Shown: positions 8,801-20,628, numbered from the stretch's first letter. The stretch: DNA of 34,542 nt from Silene noctiflora (GCA_009801015.1 VHZZ01000777.1:155460-190001); one strand, 5' to 3'. The notes: a model not told the origin generated them from the sequence alone. Numbers and translations are program-made.

Positions 8801-11800
8801 AAGATCGTCATAATAAACAAAGCATATAAAGAGCCAGACGCTATCTAAACAAGATCTGAGCATTACCTGCAAGAATACGCCAGGTGATGATTCAGAGAGT
8901 ACACCATTTATTCCAACCAAGTCGACAGTCTTCAATGCGTTTATGGCACCAGGACGAGCCTGCAAACATCAAATATAAATGTGAAATACCCAAAAAATTT
9001 GAACCATTTATCAAGTAACTATTGTTATAGGAAAATTTCCACTTTTGTGCCCTGAGGTTTGAGCTATTCCATTTTCGTGCCTTGAGGTTTGGATAATTCT
9101 ACTTTGATACACAAAAGTTTGGGATGATTCATACTTTGGCACCTNAGCTTTGGANATATTNTCACTTTCGTAGCGTAACATATAAAATAGTCAAAATTTA
9201 TCCTAACTAACAATGCTTTTCAACAAAATAAAATGCAAAAATAAGCATTAAAATATTAAAGTGAATAATAAGCTACAGTTCACATAATTTGCAAAAAAAA
9301 AAAGTACAAGTACTGGTACGTACTTTATTATGCTTAAATATATGTTTATATGATAAAATTTTATTGATGCTATACTTAAGGTATCAAATGGGAAATAGCC
9401 CAAACCCACCGAAGTGGAATTATCCAATCCCCAGGGCACCAAAAGCATTAACCTAAACCCTACTGCATCAAAGTGGAAAATTTCCATTATATATCTAATT
9501 CTATCTAACTTTTTATCTCCGTCTTCCTTTCTTCGTTGAGGTTTTAAGAAAAAAAAATCATGTTAGCCAAGCCAAAGCATTTTGCGACGAGGATTTGCTG
9601 TCATTGTTGTATTATATATCTGGTTCCTAATATATAGCACACTACTGCTAAATAAGTTACTACTTATGAACTTAAATGCAAAGAGTATACTGTTATAGAG
9701 GACAATTATTAATTTGAAAAGCAATCTCCTGCATTTTTTTAAGATTTATCAGATCTCTACGATGCCTACACTAGGGCGTCAAAAGCTAGCTCCCACAAAG
9801 CCATGATGCACAGAGCAGGGCGTCAAAATAGAAAAACGAGCACACAGAAAATAAATGGTGAAATGTTCTATCATGTGCAAAAGAGGCGTTATACAAAAGT
9901 TATGAAGTCAAAGAAACGGGTACAAAGTCATGTAATCTCACTTTTCCTGTGGCAATGATCACTTGGACACCCCTTGACATTGCTTCTCTTATGGCACTTG
10001 CATTTGCAGAAGAAATTTGACTCTTACTGTTCAGTAAAGTACCTTGCAAGTGAATGTAAAGGACCAAAATTATGCCATGGACAGCCAACGAAAGCGAAAT
10101 GGTTAAGTTCAAGCCCAATACTCACCATCCATATCACAGAAGATATATTTGAATTTTGGTCTATAAAAGCGGAGACTGCCTTCTTTTTTCCTGTCTTCAG
10201 TAATGACCATGTAAGATTCTCTCACTTCACGTATTGCATACATGATTCAAAACGAGTGATGTATACACTCTATTTAGACTTCTAATGAGATATACTCATC
10301 AAGAAGTAGACTTAGCAGGATTACAGTATTACCATCGGTATCAGGGTTTTTAACATCACTAGCCCCATTTTCTGCATCATAAGCACTCTTGATAAGCCCC
10401 TTCCCTTTCCAACCAAGATTCTTCAAAAGTGTTTCTTCCTCCTTTTCCATCTCTTCCTCAGCTTCCTCACTTAACTCATGATCAAACCCCAAAAGATGCA
10501 AAAGGCCATGAACCTGGAAACTCTCCTCGTTAAGCTAACCGTTTAAGAGTTACAAAAATAAGTAATTAAAGGCTCTATAAATGAGCGAAAAACCAGCAAT
10601 CAGCAACAGATACTAGCCATCTCATCACCAGGACCACGCCATATGAAAGACATACATGTTCCTTTGTCTGTTCTCCTTGTTTCTCTTTGCTTTTTTCTTT
10701 TTTTTTTTTGGGTGGGTGGGGGGAACAAAATAAAACTGCTATTTAAGATAAACATGGTCGAAATAGGGCAAATAGATGACTGCAATAAATTTCACGAGGA
10801 CTGCAGGTGGGAACCAACCAGAAGAATGCGTATCTCGTCAAGTAGAGTGTGGCCTCGTTCTTCTGCTTGTCTAGCAGCTGTCTCAACAGAAATCACGATG
10901 TCACCCAACATAAGCTGAAATGAAAAATATAGGAGTTAATTTTTCATAAGCCCAACAGAGCTTCCGCCTTCTAATCCATAGCTCTGTTCACGGCTGCTTA
11001 CAATTGGCAATTTAAGTTCTGGGATATGTTGGGACATAGAGAGAACATCAGTGGCATGATCCTCATCCCTCCAATCTTTATTAAGTGTTTGAATAAACTC
11101 GTCATTGCATAAAAGTAAGGATAATTCAACAGTGTCAAATCCTCCAACATTGTTAATAGAGGTATCTCTAGTTTTGTGTTCAGAATTTTTCAGTCTCTCA
11201 AACGCCAACTTCATTGCCATTGGAGCATTTAGTCGCAGCATCTCTGCAATGCTCTGCAGAATGAAATTATAAATCACTATTAATACGAGTTAATTTGAGG
11301 CAAGGAAAGAGGATTAGATCATCAAGTATAAAACTAGCTAAAAACAGTAGACCATGTGGACCTCAACTTTGTTTGATATTCCTGTCTGAAAGATAAAGAT
11401 TGTGTAACTTATTTTGGCTAATGGTCTATGACTTCAAGACTTGGAGGGAACTGTATATAAAAAAAGGCATGGAGAAACTAGTAAGTCACTAGTTAACTCT
11501 AATTCCAAGAAGAACCTTCAATCTCAAATTAAAGTTGCGTTCCCAAGCCTTATCTATGGTCTGTGGACTAGAGATGAGATGATAATTGTCAAGGAGATAA
11601 TTAAAGAAATAACCCTTCCCTTCACTCTATATTATTGGAAGCGAACAAGCATAAGCCAGTCAGACGCTTGCTCTTAGCATTTCAAGCTAAAATTTGAGTG
11701 TTATTCTAGCAATAGTTGTCTTTCACATATCTCCTGGAATATAACAACACTGTCCACTATAGTTACTCTGTCGACATGACTGTATTTACTCTAAAATTAA

Positions 11801-13303
11801 GGCCGGGAGAAGTATTGATCATCTGTCTACATCCATTGTTCTTCTGTCACACCAACAACCTTTTACCGTATTTTATCCATCTTTTAATGCAACATATACT
11901 TTCAAACACAAATTCTCATTTGTGACGGGTGTGAACACGTTAGAAGCTTATGACGTGAGACAAGCTTGTAAGTGGGACCCAAGTGAGAGTGCCCCTTTAT
12001 CTCATGTCACAAGCAAGACTGACTGACTTTCAAAAGAGAAGCCCATTACACTCCACAGATCACCATGAAGTGGTGAAACCAACTGTTTTAATCACTTGGT
12101 CTAACAAAGCCAACTAGCAATCTTTTACCCTTATTTCACCCATCTTACACTTTCAGATCACCATGACATGGTGAAACCAACTTCATAGCACATCAAATCA
12201 GACGAATAAACAAGGAAGTTAACCCTCTTTTAACCGGATACATTGTTTCCAAATGATCCATACTAAAAATTGCGCCAAAAAAACACATCAATTGACCACT
12301 ACATGCGAAAAATAAGACCAGTGACGTTTGTAACTCATTTGCATTATATCATCATAATCCGAAACCAACAAATATTAAGTCTTTGACTCCATCTGAAATG
12401 GAAATTAACCATGTATTGATATACATTGTTAACAATATGGAAGGCCCAAACACCACGTATAGCGCAACGGTACACTCCTTAACTAGTTCAGAAGCTAATC
12501 CACAAACAAATACCTCAACACCTCATTCTACATAATCAAATGTTCCCTTTCACTCAAATTCACAGTTCAGACATTCAACCAGCTACATTACAGTTAACTA
12601 GACATTCCAGGTTCCTCAGGATTACATACATTCATATAAGCATTACAAAATGAGCTGCTAATGATTCAAGAAAACAACATAAACATAAAATCTCCCATGT
12701 AACCAACCATATGTCATTGTATAGAAAAATTGCTGACATTATATTATCACAACAACAATTGCTGAAACATAAAAGAAACATGTTTTATTGTAAAAATATA
12801 GACTGTCTACTTAAAGACGTCTCACAAGCTCAGCTGTCGTAAGTTAAGACGGTCTTAAACAAGAATAGGCGATAAAAGAAAAGTACCAAAATTTCAGGAT
12901 CATTAGGCAAAGCCTCTTCAATAAGAATATTAACACTAAGCTCCAATTCCTTAAATTTCTTCATTCTCAAAATCCTCCTCCTCCTCAATTTCCAATACCC
13001 TCTTTCTCCACCACCAAAACCACGACCACCACCGCCAACACTACAACGCACCTTCATTCCACACCCGCTAATTACATTCCTCTGTCCACCATTCCCAAAT
13101 CCATTATCTGCCCATTTCCCAAATACGGATGCCTTGAAATGGGTTGGTGGGTTTGCGACGTTACGCGTCGTGGGGAACTTTGGAAATGTGGGGTTTGGTG
13201 TGAAGAAGGTGGCGCGCGTCGTTGCACGCGCCATGGAATATGAAGGAGGTGAAGGTAAGGAATGAAGGGCACGGCGTAGGTGAGGGGATAATGAAGGGGG
13301 CAT
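5860..13303 (-). CDS. YBEY: Chloroplast-type YBEY endoribonuclease fused to HAD phosphatase domain
   Basis: Twelve exons join in frame to 602 aa plus stop: 13303-12887, 11253-11002, 10914-10819, 10513-10333, 10194-10126, 10042-9942, 8959-8867, 8621-8550, 7468-7349, 7101-7051, 6767-6579, 6027-5860. Residues 1-120 or so are Ser/Pro/Arg/Gly-rich, like an organelle transit peptide. Residues about 125-270 are the YbeY metallo-endoribonuclease: WRDEDHATDVLSMS, then zinc ligands in HGLLHLLGFDHE (His257, 261, 267). Residues about 330-602 are a HAD/Cof-type hydrolase: motif I CDMDGTLLNS (nucleophile Asp336, Asp338), motif II Thr370 in IATGK, motif III Lys530 in GTSKGNG, motif IV GDGEND (Asp553, Asp557). 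Length and the VADAIYRYAF end match the Arabidopsis YBEY protein as I recall it (about 580 aa), which processes chloroplast rRNA. An in-frame TAA directly precedes the ATG, so no longer start is possible; Met24 (13234) is an alternative. All key residues are present. The role of the phosphatase half is unknown to me. Confidence 0.93.
6828..7010. mobile_element. Mutator-type MITE in YBEY intron 10
   Basis: The right end, read inverted, is CACAAATTATTGTTTAAGACGG. The left end is CAGTTGGTCTCTCTTAAGACGG, the same length with a shared TTAAGACGG block. It belongs to the 'CACAAATTCT…AAGACGG' family seen at 28162 and 28883. I found no clear 9-bp target duplication. It lies between exons 10 and 11 and does not touch splice sites. 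Confidence 0.5.
7823..8162. repeat. Diverged direct repeat (~130 bp x2) in YBEY intron 8
   Basis: The block at about 7823-7955 (starts ACATCTTCTAGCTTACATGTTACTC, ends AGTAAGTTTAAG) recurs at about 8036-8160 (ACATCTTGTAGCTTCCATGTTACTC … ATTAAGTTTAAG). The copies share order and several 10-15-bp identical blocks. No coding content. Possibly a duplicated repeat fragment. Confidence 0.55.
9030..9485. mobile_element. TIR element with internal ~30-bp repeats in YBEY intron 6
   Basis: GGAAAATTTCCACTTTTGTG at the left is mirrored at the right by CAAAGTGGAAAATTTCC (inverted: GGAAATTTTCCACTTTG), giving terminal inverted repeats of about 30 bp. Inside the left end, a unit of about 30 bp (TTTGTGCCCTGAGGTTTGAG…) repeats roughly four times with divergence. 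There is no coding capacity. Superfamily is uncertain; subterminal repeats suggest a non-autonomous MULE-like element. A target duplication was not established. N bases occur at 9145, 9156 and 9162. Confidence 0.5.
11907..12020. mobile_element. MITE-like fragment in YBEY intron 1
   Basis: CACAAATTCTCATTTGTGACGGGTG at the left and GTCACAAGCAAGAC at the right match end motifs of the local Mutator-type MITE family, and an AAGTGGGACC segment lies inside. Boundaries are approximate. Just downstream, an ATCACCATGA(A/C)(G/A)TGGTGAAACC motif occurs twice (12060 and 12157). Confidence 0.4.
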
Positions 13304-14054
13304 TTAGACAGTGATTTTGGTGAAGGGAAATGGTTTTGTTGTTTGGTTGAGTTTTAAGGAGTTTGACTGTTTCAGGATGAAAGTGACAGTTGTTTTTGTA
13401 GGTTTGGTGACGTCTGGGTGAGGTTTTTCAAGGGTTCGAGCCAGCAAAAGATTCGCTTTTAGTAGACTTGACAAAATTGTTCGGACTTGAATAAGCTAAA
13501 TCTAACCCGAATTTCAACTCCGAAGTAATTCGATGTTAAAGGGATCTGTATCTAAATGATACAAACCCTAACCCGAGCTAAATAATTGTTTGCCAGGTCT
13601 AGGCGGGTGCTGTCCGGAGATATAGTATTATATGATTATATCCATGGCGCGTAGGAATCTACATTCGTTGTTCATTTGACCAAATAATGGTTCGGGTTCA
13701 AGTCAGTGATTGTCGGGTCGGATCGGGTCGATTTTGATTTGCGAAATTCTCCGGTTCTATTGGTTTGGATCACTCGGGTCGGATCAGATTTGCAATGAAG
13801 CAAAGTCATATCTACATAGTTACTAATGCAAATAATTTTAGTATTTTTAGAAGTGTTATCATTCGACACACATTCATTATGCAGGACTTGAAGCTAGTCA
13901 ATAACAAGATTTCGTACATTAGATCGCTTATGTATAATTGCATTTTCGCTATTTTTCAGCGAAAACAAGTTAATTAGTCTAAAAGCATTAGGCATACATA
14001 ATACTGAAGCAAATGTGGAAGTGATTGATCATACTGGACGGAGTGCTATTATGA
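13304..14054. other. YBEY upstream / AAP copy 1 downstream region
   Basis: About 750 bases lie between the YBEY start codon and the stop of the first AAP gene, so YBEY's promoter must lie here. I did not find a clear TATA box. Positions 13690-13790 hold GGGTCGGATCGGGTCG-type degenerate repeats like those at 20629-20914 and 29530-29630. No gene is supported. Confidence 0.45.
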
Positions 14055-16790
14055 TCAAGCTTTATACTGGAAGGGCTTTGAGGTTTTTAGCGATTCACCA
14101 ACACCCTGTATCGAGCCACAAGCAGCAGCCAAGGAAACCAACAAGCAAACCATGCTTAGAAGCTGCAACATGAACCACTTGGTAGACCGCCTTTTGATGT
14201 TCTTTTGAGCAATGTACATCTCAATTGGGATATACACTGTCAATGGCCAAAACCCGATTGACCCGAGCAATGCAAGAATGTCGTTGAAGAAGGGCATTGC
14301 CATCGCTAGTATGGTTACTATAACCACAAATATGCTTCTTCCTACAAACCTTAGTCTGTTGAAGGTGAATACAGTTTTGTTGCTTATTTTGATGGGGTAT
14401 TCTGCTTTGACAAACTTTGAATCAGGCCATTTCTCTCTGGCTAGTGTTTCAAGCATGCCGTAGACCGGTTGAGCCAACACCTGATCCGTCACAGGAACAA
14501 CTTACTGGGTTAAGTTACTCACAATTGCAGTGTCATGGCCTCATGGGCATTAAAATCGTTGTTATCCACATTTGGGTTAGTGATATCAGCACTTAGTGTG
14601 CGCCCAAGTGTTTAACTCGGCTATTTATAAATGACTTCATTTTGGTTTAAAGTGAAGCATAAAAGAATTCAATCCTGTGAATCCTATCTTAGTGTCAAAA
14701 GTTGAAATTACTCCTCATTTTCTGTCATACCTGATAAGCTCCTAGTAAATGGATGACAATGAAAATGTTGGCCAAGTCTACCAGCCAAAAAGGCTCGTAA
14801 AATCCGAACCCAGTTAACATATTTCCAGGTGCACTGTTCCCGAACGCAGCATAGCCTAAGCAGCCACACAGCATGTAGAAGGCCGTGGTTGTGAATACTG
14901 CTACTGTGTTAGCCTTCTTCATTACCTTATTCTCTGCTGGTTGCGATTTTAGGGTGTCCTGAGGTAATTAATCCCAAGCATCATCAAGAGCACAAACTTC
15001 ACATTGTCACCTTAAATTTGTATGATTTGGCAAACAAAATTACCTGAATCTCGACGAGGACTTGAGCAAAACTGTAAGCAAAAGCAATGTCTCCAAGTGC
15101 TCTGAACACGGTCCATATTTTATCAGGTGATGATACATCTATGCCTACTTCCACTCCTGTTAGAGTAGTTCTTCCTCCTTTTCCTACACAAAATATTTAA
15201 GCAAATACATAAACTTTCAGACTTCTTATAATAAGAGGAACACCAGATCATTCTGTGACCAAGGCTTTGCTGTTGTTGTAACAGGAACACTGGATCATTC
15301 TGGTTGGACCAGACGCAATTCTGGACATTCCAATTATTCATGCACTTTGTGTTGGTTCGGTAAATTCGGGTTGCAGTTTGCTGTAAGTGTGTCATTGTCA
15401 GGTCATTTGGAGTACCATCAGTTTGGGTTGGGTCATTTCAGTTTGATTGTTTAGTTTTACAAACTATCTAATTTTCTCTTAAAAAAAAGTAGCTGTTAAG
15501 GGCAAACAGTTACAGGAGGCCAGGAGGGGGCATTTAAACTTAAGATCTATCTTTAACAAGCACTTTGTTTGAATCGTCTCTACCATTCGGCCGAGACCTG
15601 ACAACCCATCAATATTCAGGTGCAATGAGAAATTATTTACTTCAGGTCATTTCTTTGGGTTAAGAGGTTTTGGCTCGGGTAATACTGGAACGATTGTCGA
15701 GTTGGATCTATAGCAANTAGAGAAGATTTATTCACCTGATATAATCCTGGCAAGTGAAAGTCCAATACCGATAGAGGAATACGCAAACGACATAATGGCA
15801 GCAACAGTTGAAAGCCATGTTAGCTTATGAAAGCTAGGAATTTGAGACAAGAATATTTCAAATATTCTCAAACCAATCATGTAAGGGTTACTGCTAAACG
15901 TGCAGGACGCATCATGCCCTTTTCTGTGAAAGCAATTAGACTTATGTATTGCCCTGAAATTTTTCCAACCAGCATATCTTAGTCATTTTTGTAACTTAAT
16001 TGTCGGTTTTCGAGGCATGAGCTCAAAATCAGAGGACTTACACCATGCTCATGGATGTTGTAATTGTGTAGCCGATCAAAAACCCACTTAGGTTAGCATA
16101 CTGTACTATCCCACAAGCTATGCACATTGATCTACCTGAAGTTGTCACATAACGTAGTTCCAGTTAGAGCATTAGTTCAACAAAACAATTACAAGTATGA
16201 AAATGAAGCATGTGGCGAGGTAAGACAGACAACTTCGAAAATCTGTNGAGAGTACCTAAGTTAGCTTGAACCTCCTCCATGAGTGTATAGTTTCGTTTTC
16301 CAGTGACGGAATCAGGGGACCGGTAACAATCTGCTAACAGATTAGAAGTAAAAAGAGTAATGCCTGAAAAAATGACAAGGGTTGCAATTCCACCTAGCCA
16401 TCCAAGCTGAGCAGTTGCCCATGCTAGTGAAAGAACTCCTGAACCTATAATTGCTGTTATTATATGCGCACTTGCTGTCCATACCGTTCCTGCATAACAA
16501 TATTGGTTTACAAATTAGTGAATCAAACAATACTCAATCACTCTACTCTTGTAAAAAACGATTGAACCCGATATTTGCAGACGAGTCTAAAATAAGAACG
16601 TCTTACAGAATAATACAAATATCCGGAATACCGTACCGGATATAAACTATGCAAGTATATATATATATATATATATACCTGTTCTTTTGGGTTTACCATC
16701 ATCATCAAACTCTTCATCATCAGTAAATTTGTAAGAGACAGCCATTCGACCAGCACCATGCTGGAAATACTCATCTCTGGTTCCTCCCAT
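14055..16790 (-). CDS. Amino acid permease (AAP family), tandem copy 1
   Basis: Seven exons join in frame to 483 aa plus stop: 16790-16679, 16489-16256, 16135-16042, 15953-15736, 15183-15044, 14958-14731, 14480-14055, all GT-AG. The product is a plant amino acid permease (AAAP superfamily), a proton-coupled uptake carrier of the plasma membrane. Diagnostic stretches include GSGVLSLAWATAQLGW, LLADCYRSPD, GKRNYTLMEEV, QYANLSGFLIGYTIT, KSNCFHRKGH, LTWLSTVAAIMSF, LTGVEVGIDV, ALGDIAFAYSFAQVLVEIQDTL, GYAAFGNSAPGNMLTGFGFYE and GSIGFWPLTVYIPIEM. Length is normal for AAPs (about 475-485 aa, usually 11 membrane spans). The N-terminus is acidic (TDDEEFDDDGKPKR). Intron 1 begins inside a (TA)11 microsatellite. 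It lies 5.2 kb downstream of its duplicate, in the same direction. The wording looks nearest the AAP1/AAP6 type rather than AAP7, but a tree would be needed. Substrate specificity is not readable. Confidence 0.95.
16656..16677. repeat. (TA)11 microsatellite at AAP copy 1 exon 1 donor
   Basis: Twenty-two bases of TA repeat lie directly inside intron 1 of the minus-strand gene. The intron's GT (16678-16677) runs straight into the repeat, so the donor context is GTATATATAT. Confidence 0.9.
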
Positions 16791-18320
16791 TTTTGTCAGA
16801 AACAGTAATTTTAAGTAATTAAGTTGAAAATATATTACCTTTGTTTAATTTCCCAAATTGCAGAAAGAAGGTTGGAATTATACTTATATTCCAAGATGAT
16901 CGAACAAGATATATAAATGACAATTAATAACAGGAATTATTATATAGGAAGCTCAACTACAGAAACTGCTTAAGTTGGAAAGTACGTACGTAGCTAGCTT
17001 CGGGTTATTGTCACGCACTCTCGCTGCTTATATAGCCTTTGCCCGCTTGCATGCCCCTTATAAATGCGAATATTTTTTATTTTTTATTTTTTTTTTTAAA
17101 TGAGAGGCTATAAAGATGGTTTCTGTATTATTCAGTTCGGTTACGCTATAATATCGAATATCAATTACATTACTTAAGTTAACTAACATTTACTGTCGAT
17201 ACTAATATTTTTCAATGTAGACTAACAAAATTTACAAGCGACTTCATATTTATGTTTTAGCGCAAAAGTTAGGTTATGGAAATAATTATATACGAAGTAC
17301 AATTTTATTATTAAAAGATTTGATGAGTATAGATAAAAAAACAGTTTCCTTTCCTATATAGTTTTAGAACCAGAATTTTTAGTTAAGACAAATATAAAAG
17401 ATCTTTTCTAACAAAGTCGAGTGCTCCTACTAACCCTTTCGTTCGACGACTACCCTCAAATCCTCAACTACTCCAGTACTCCGTATCGTGCCTATTTGTG
17501 GACGTACATTTAGGTTAGATGAAGGGATGAAGATAAAAGTTTGTAGGAGTAGATAAAATGGTGGCAGTAATTAACAAATGTATGAGCCACGTGTGACGAG
17601 TGGTAATTAAGATGGCATGCAAAACAATATAAAGACTGACAAGTAAGATTAAAATTAAATGTTGATTGCCTCTTACTTGTCTTCATGTCAAAGGTATTTG
17701 CATGCATGCATGGTTCATATATTCATATCACCAACCAACTACGGAGTAACTCACTCTAAAACTACACGGTTTCTCATTTGTGATGGACAAATTTCGTCAT
17801 AATTCAAGTTTATGACATAAAATAAAGGGATAAGTGAAAAATGCAAGTGGGAGGACAAGTGGAAAAAGGTTGTAAAAGATCACAAGCTTGTAGTCGTTAT
17901 AAGCAAGACGGAGTATCGACTATCGAGTGATATAACTAAGGGACATTTATTGTCAAATATGTCAATGCAAAACAGGATAAATTACATGGTTGACTTCTAG
18001 TTAGATAGTTACCCTTATTTTGTTCTTTTTATGGCCTTTTTTTAATAATGAAGGTTTGATTTTCAATTTTAAAAAAAAAAAAAATATATATATTTGTATA
18101 ACTTGTGAAACTTACATCATTGGTTCACAATGAAAAATGTCTTCGTAAAAAATGCATATAACTTTATATGTTTATTTGAGACTTGAGAGATGTTGCCCGA
18201 TTAATTATATAGGAATGACATAAATTACAAGGGAAATTTTTTAAGATGAATCGACTCATTTTGCTATGTGATTGTCTAGTTATTGAAATTCATTTACACG
18301 ATATCAGCCACACATCGATC
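16791..18320. other. AAP copy 1 upstream region
   Basis: The promoter of AAP copy 1 (TATA at 17028-17034) is at the start. The remainder is AT-rich. Around 17768-17912 a MITE-like piece is visible, with TTCTCATTTGTGATGGACA at its left, a GCAAGTGGGAGG core and CAAGACGG at its right, resembling the local Mutator-type family. No gene is supported. Confidence 0.45.
17028..17034 (-). promoter_or_regulatory. TATA box of AAP copy 1
   Basis: Read on the minus strand, CTATATAAGC lies about 240 bases before the start codon at 16790. This predicts transcription starting near 17000 and a leader of about 210 bases. Confidence 0.55.
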
Positions 18321-18329
18321 TTAAGTCTT

Positions 18330-18710
18330 AACCCCTCTCAAAATTCCACCTTGACCTATCCCATGACCTCCTCTACCGCCACCCCTCCCTAATGGCCACG
18401 AACCGAATGTTTCTCTCTTGCTTGACAATCTTTCTATGGTTAACAAGCTAACCCTTCTAACCTACATGTCTTGGCAAGACCAAATCGAGTCACTCCTTTT
18501 TGGATACGACTTGCTCAAATTTCTCGATGGAATAACTCATGCCTGCCCTGCGGCCTCCATTATCGATCCCAAAGATACACCAAAACTTCCACCCTACATT
18601 ATTGACCATTAGTTTGGTCAAACAACTATTTTTTCCTTATGCTATTTCATAACTGTTTGAGGGAATAATAAATAATCTTTTGTTTTTCAACTTAGTTATT
18701 TGTATTATAA
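18330..18710 (+). mobile_element. Copia-type gag-like fragment (fossil)
   Basis: A short coding-like stretch, including YMSWQDQIESLLFGYDLLKFLDG, follows the N-terminal pattern of Copia gag proteins (LxxxNYxxWxxQxxxLLxGxxLxxFLDG). Only this small piece is visible, with no LTR, protease or polymerase region nearby, so it is a broken remnant. Confidence 0.45.
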
Positions 18711-18944
18711 ATCAATGTCATGCAATTTCGCAAAAACTACTACTTATCAGCCCATCTTGTTCGTTTAACTTACGTCATAAGCTTGTGACAAATATTCTCT
18801 ATTACAAACGAGAATTTGTGACTACTTATAACCACCTAGCTACATAAAAAGTGTGACTAACACAACTTTACTAATAATTTGAAATTGTTTTATAAATGAA
18901 ATCAATCAACTAAATGAGGGGACTAGACTATAGTATAAAAAAAA

Positions 18945-19077
18945 CACAAATTTTCAATGAAGACGGACTATCCGTCACAAGCTGGAGACGGATATTGTCC
19001 CTCTTATAATATGCAAGTGGCACTATTCATGTGAGAGTGATACTATCCGTAGTGTCCATTACAAGGAAGATGCTTTG
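18945..19077. mobile_element. Mutator-type MITE, 133 bp
   Basis: The left end CACAAATTTTCAATGAAGACGG and the right end, read inverted as CAAAGCATCTTCCTTGTAATGG, match both ends of the element at 28883-28983 in opposite orientation. The core has CTATCCGTCACAAGCTGGAGACGGATA. The 9-bp flanks do not match, perhaps because a Stowaway sits only seven bases away. Confidence 0.6.
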
Positions 19078-19084
19078 ATAAGTA

Positions 19085-19291
19085 CTCCCTCCGTCCCGGT
19101 TATTTGTTGTCCTTTGGTTTTGGCACAAAGACCAAGGAAAGAGGAGAGAGCCACTTATAAGATGACAAGTGGACAAAATTAAATGTGAAAGATCAAATTA
19201 CTCATCAAATGCAATCCTAAAATAGAAAGGACAACAAATGACTGAGACATCCAAAATGGAAAAGGACAACAAATGACCGGGACGGAGGGAG
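19085..19291. mobile_element. Stowaway MITE copy 1, 207 bp
   Basis: Terminal inverted repeats begin CTCCCTCCGTCCCGG and end CCGGGACGGAGGGAG. The element is flanked by TA on both sides (19083-19084, 19292-19293), the Tc1/Mariner target duplication. It shares its internal sequence (TTGTTGTCCTTTGGTTTTGG…) with the copies at 25546 and 20999. Non-coding. Confidence 0.93.
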
Positions 19292-19293
19292 TA

Positions 19294-20620
19294 TATCGGT
19301 ATATGCATGCAGTACCGTTGATAAGACCCTATTATCTCATATTCTCAACCCTAAAAAGGCTAATTTGCAAATAAAGCGTTCAAAATTAAAGGGGTTATGC
19401 ACATTACCACTAAATTAAACGCACATATTCTTATGGGGGAATGAAGAGCCAAGGGTAATCTTTTAGGTTTGTTAAAGCTTATTAAAGTTGAAGAATTTTT
19501 ATGGAGATCGGATCACATATATCTAATTAGATGCGAAAATATCTATTATATTAATAATAATTAATGAAAAGTTACAATAAAAATAGTTAAATTTGACTTG
19601 ATACAAATTTACAAGAATCGAATAGATGTGGACAACCATCAGTCCGCGCAGCCGGCCTCGAAAACCGGCCTGATAGAGAATGCTTCACTTATATAGTTAT
19701 ATATATGCACCATCATCTAGCTATTTGTCTTGTAACTACTTCCTTAGTAGGGAGCGGTTAGATAATCAACGACAATCTGTTGTTCGATAATCCCTTCCAA
19801 GCACTCTCGGCCTTGCCCGGACCAATGATTGATTGAGCCCGTCATCTGTTTTCACAATAAAAATCCACTTACCTTTAATATAATAAAGTAGTCTTCTCAA
19901 TTTAGCGCTAACAATTGCTTGAGATCTATAGTAGTAGCCTATTAATAACGGTTATGTATGACAAAAACCCATAAACCAATTGTGAGACAAATAAGAGAGA
20001 AACACTTGAGAAATAAAAATGAATTTTCTTAAGATAGTTTTCCTTTCCCCCTTACTAACACAAAAGTCGGGGTTTTGCACCTGTGTGGATATCGATGGAG
20101 GTATCACAATTGTGGTTTTGCTATATTTGTTGGGTTTTGGAATTCATACTATCTTTTACGAACTTCTTATTTTTATTACTATATTCCGCTGCATAAGATT
20201 GTATGTTATTCATTATGTTGTGTTGTGGACGTAAATTGAGCAAACATCGCACCCATTCCAAATTTTTAAACACAACTTTCTAATTCAATAACAAACAAAT
20301 TAAGAATAATGTTGGAACATACAAGAACCAAATCTTAAAGTGATGCATGATCTCAATTACCTGCCAATGCTTTTAAAATTTCAGGTCCTCATTTGGAATT
20401 GTGCGTAGAAAATCGAAAGTGACCTACTGCATTAGGCATATTGGCATGTTCATAAAGTTGGCGTTTGGACTAATGGACTGCAATACAATAAAGTTAACAC
20501 AAATTTTCATTTCACATGTTCGTTTTCGCCTGAAATCTTTAAACAATCCGTATAAGACCATTTTATTATGATCATAAAACTGGTCACATTTTTACCTAAA
20601 AATGTGCCCATTTTTAAATA
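19294..20620. other. Intergenic gap between AAP genes
   Basis: AT-rich DNA without a supported gene. A 71-codon plus-strand frame at 20019-20234 is hydrophobic, but nothing else supports it. Confidence 0.4.
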
Positions 20621-20628
20621 GTCATATC

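Noticed and set aside
5860-11277. YbeY and HAD parts as separate neighbouring genes
   Set aside because: All splice phases join them into one 602-aa frame, and the order and length match the known plant fusion protein.
12830-13272. Alternative minus-strand frame over YBEY exon 1 (13072-13272)
   Set aside because: Out of frame with the downstream YbeY exons. The 13303 frame splices cleanly at 12887.
14212-14463. Plus-strand frames opposite AAP last exons (also 22127-22405)
   Set aside because: Antisense shadows of conserved AAP coding sequence, which is why both copies show one.
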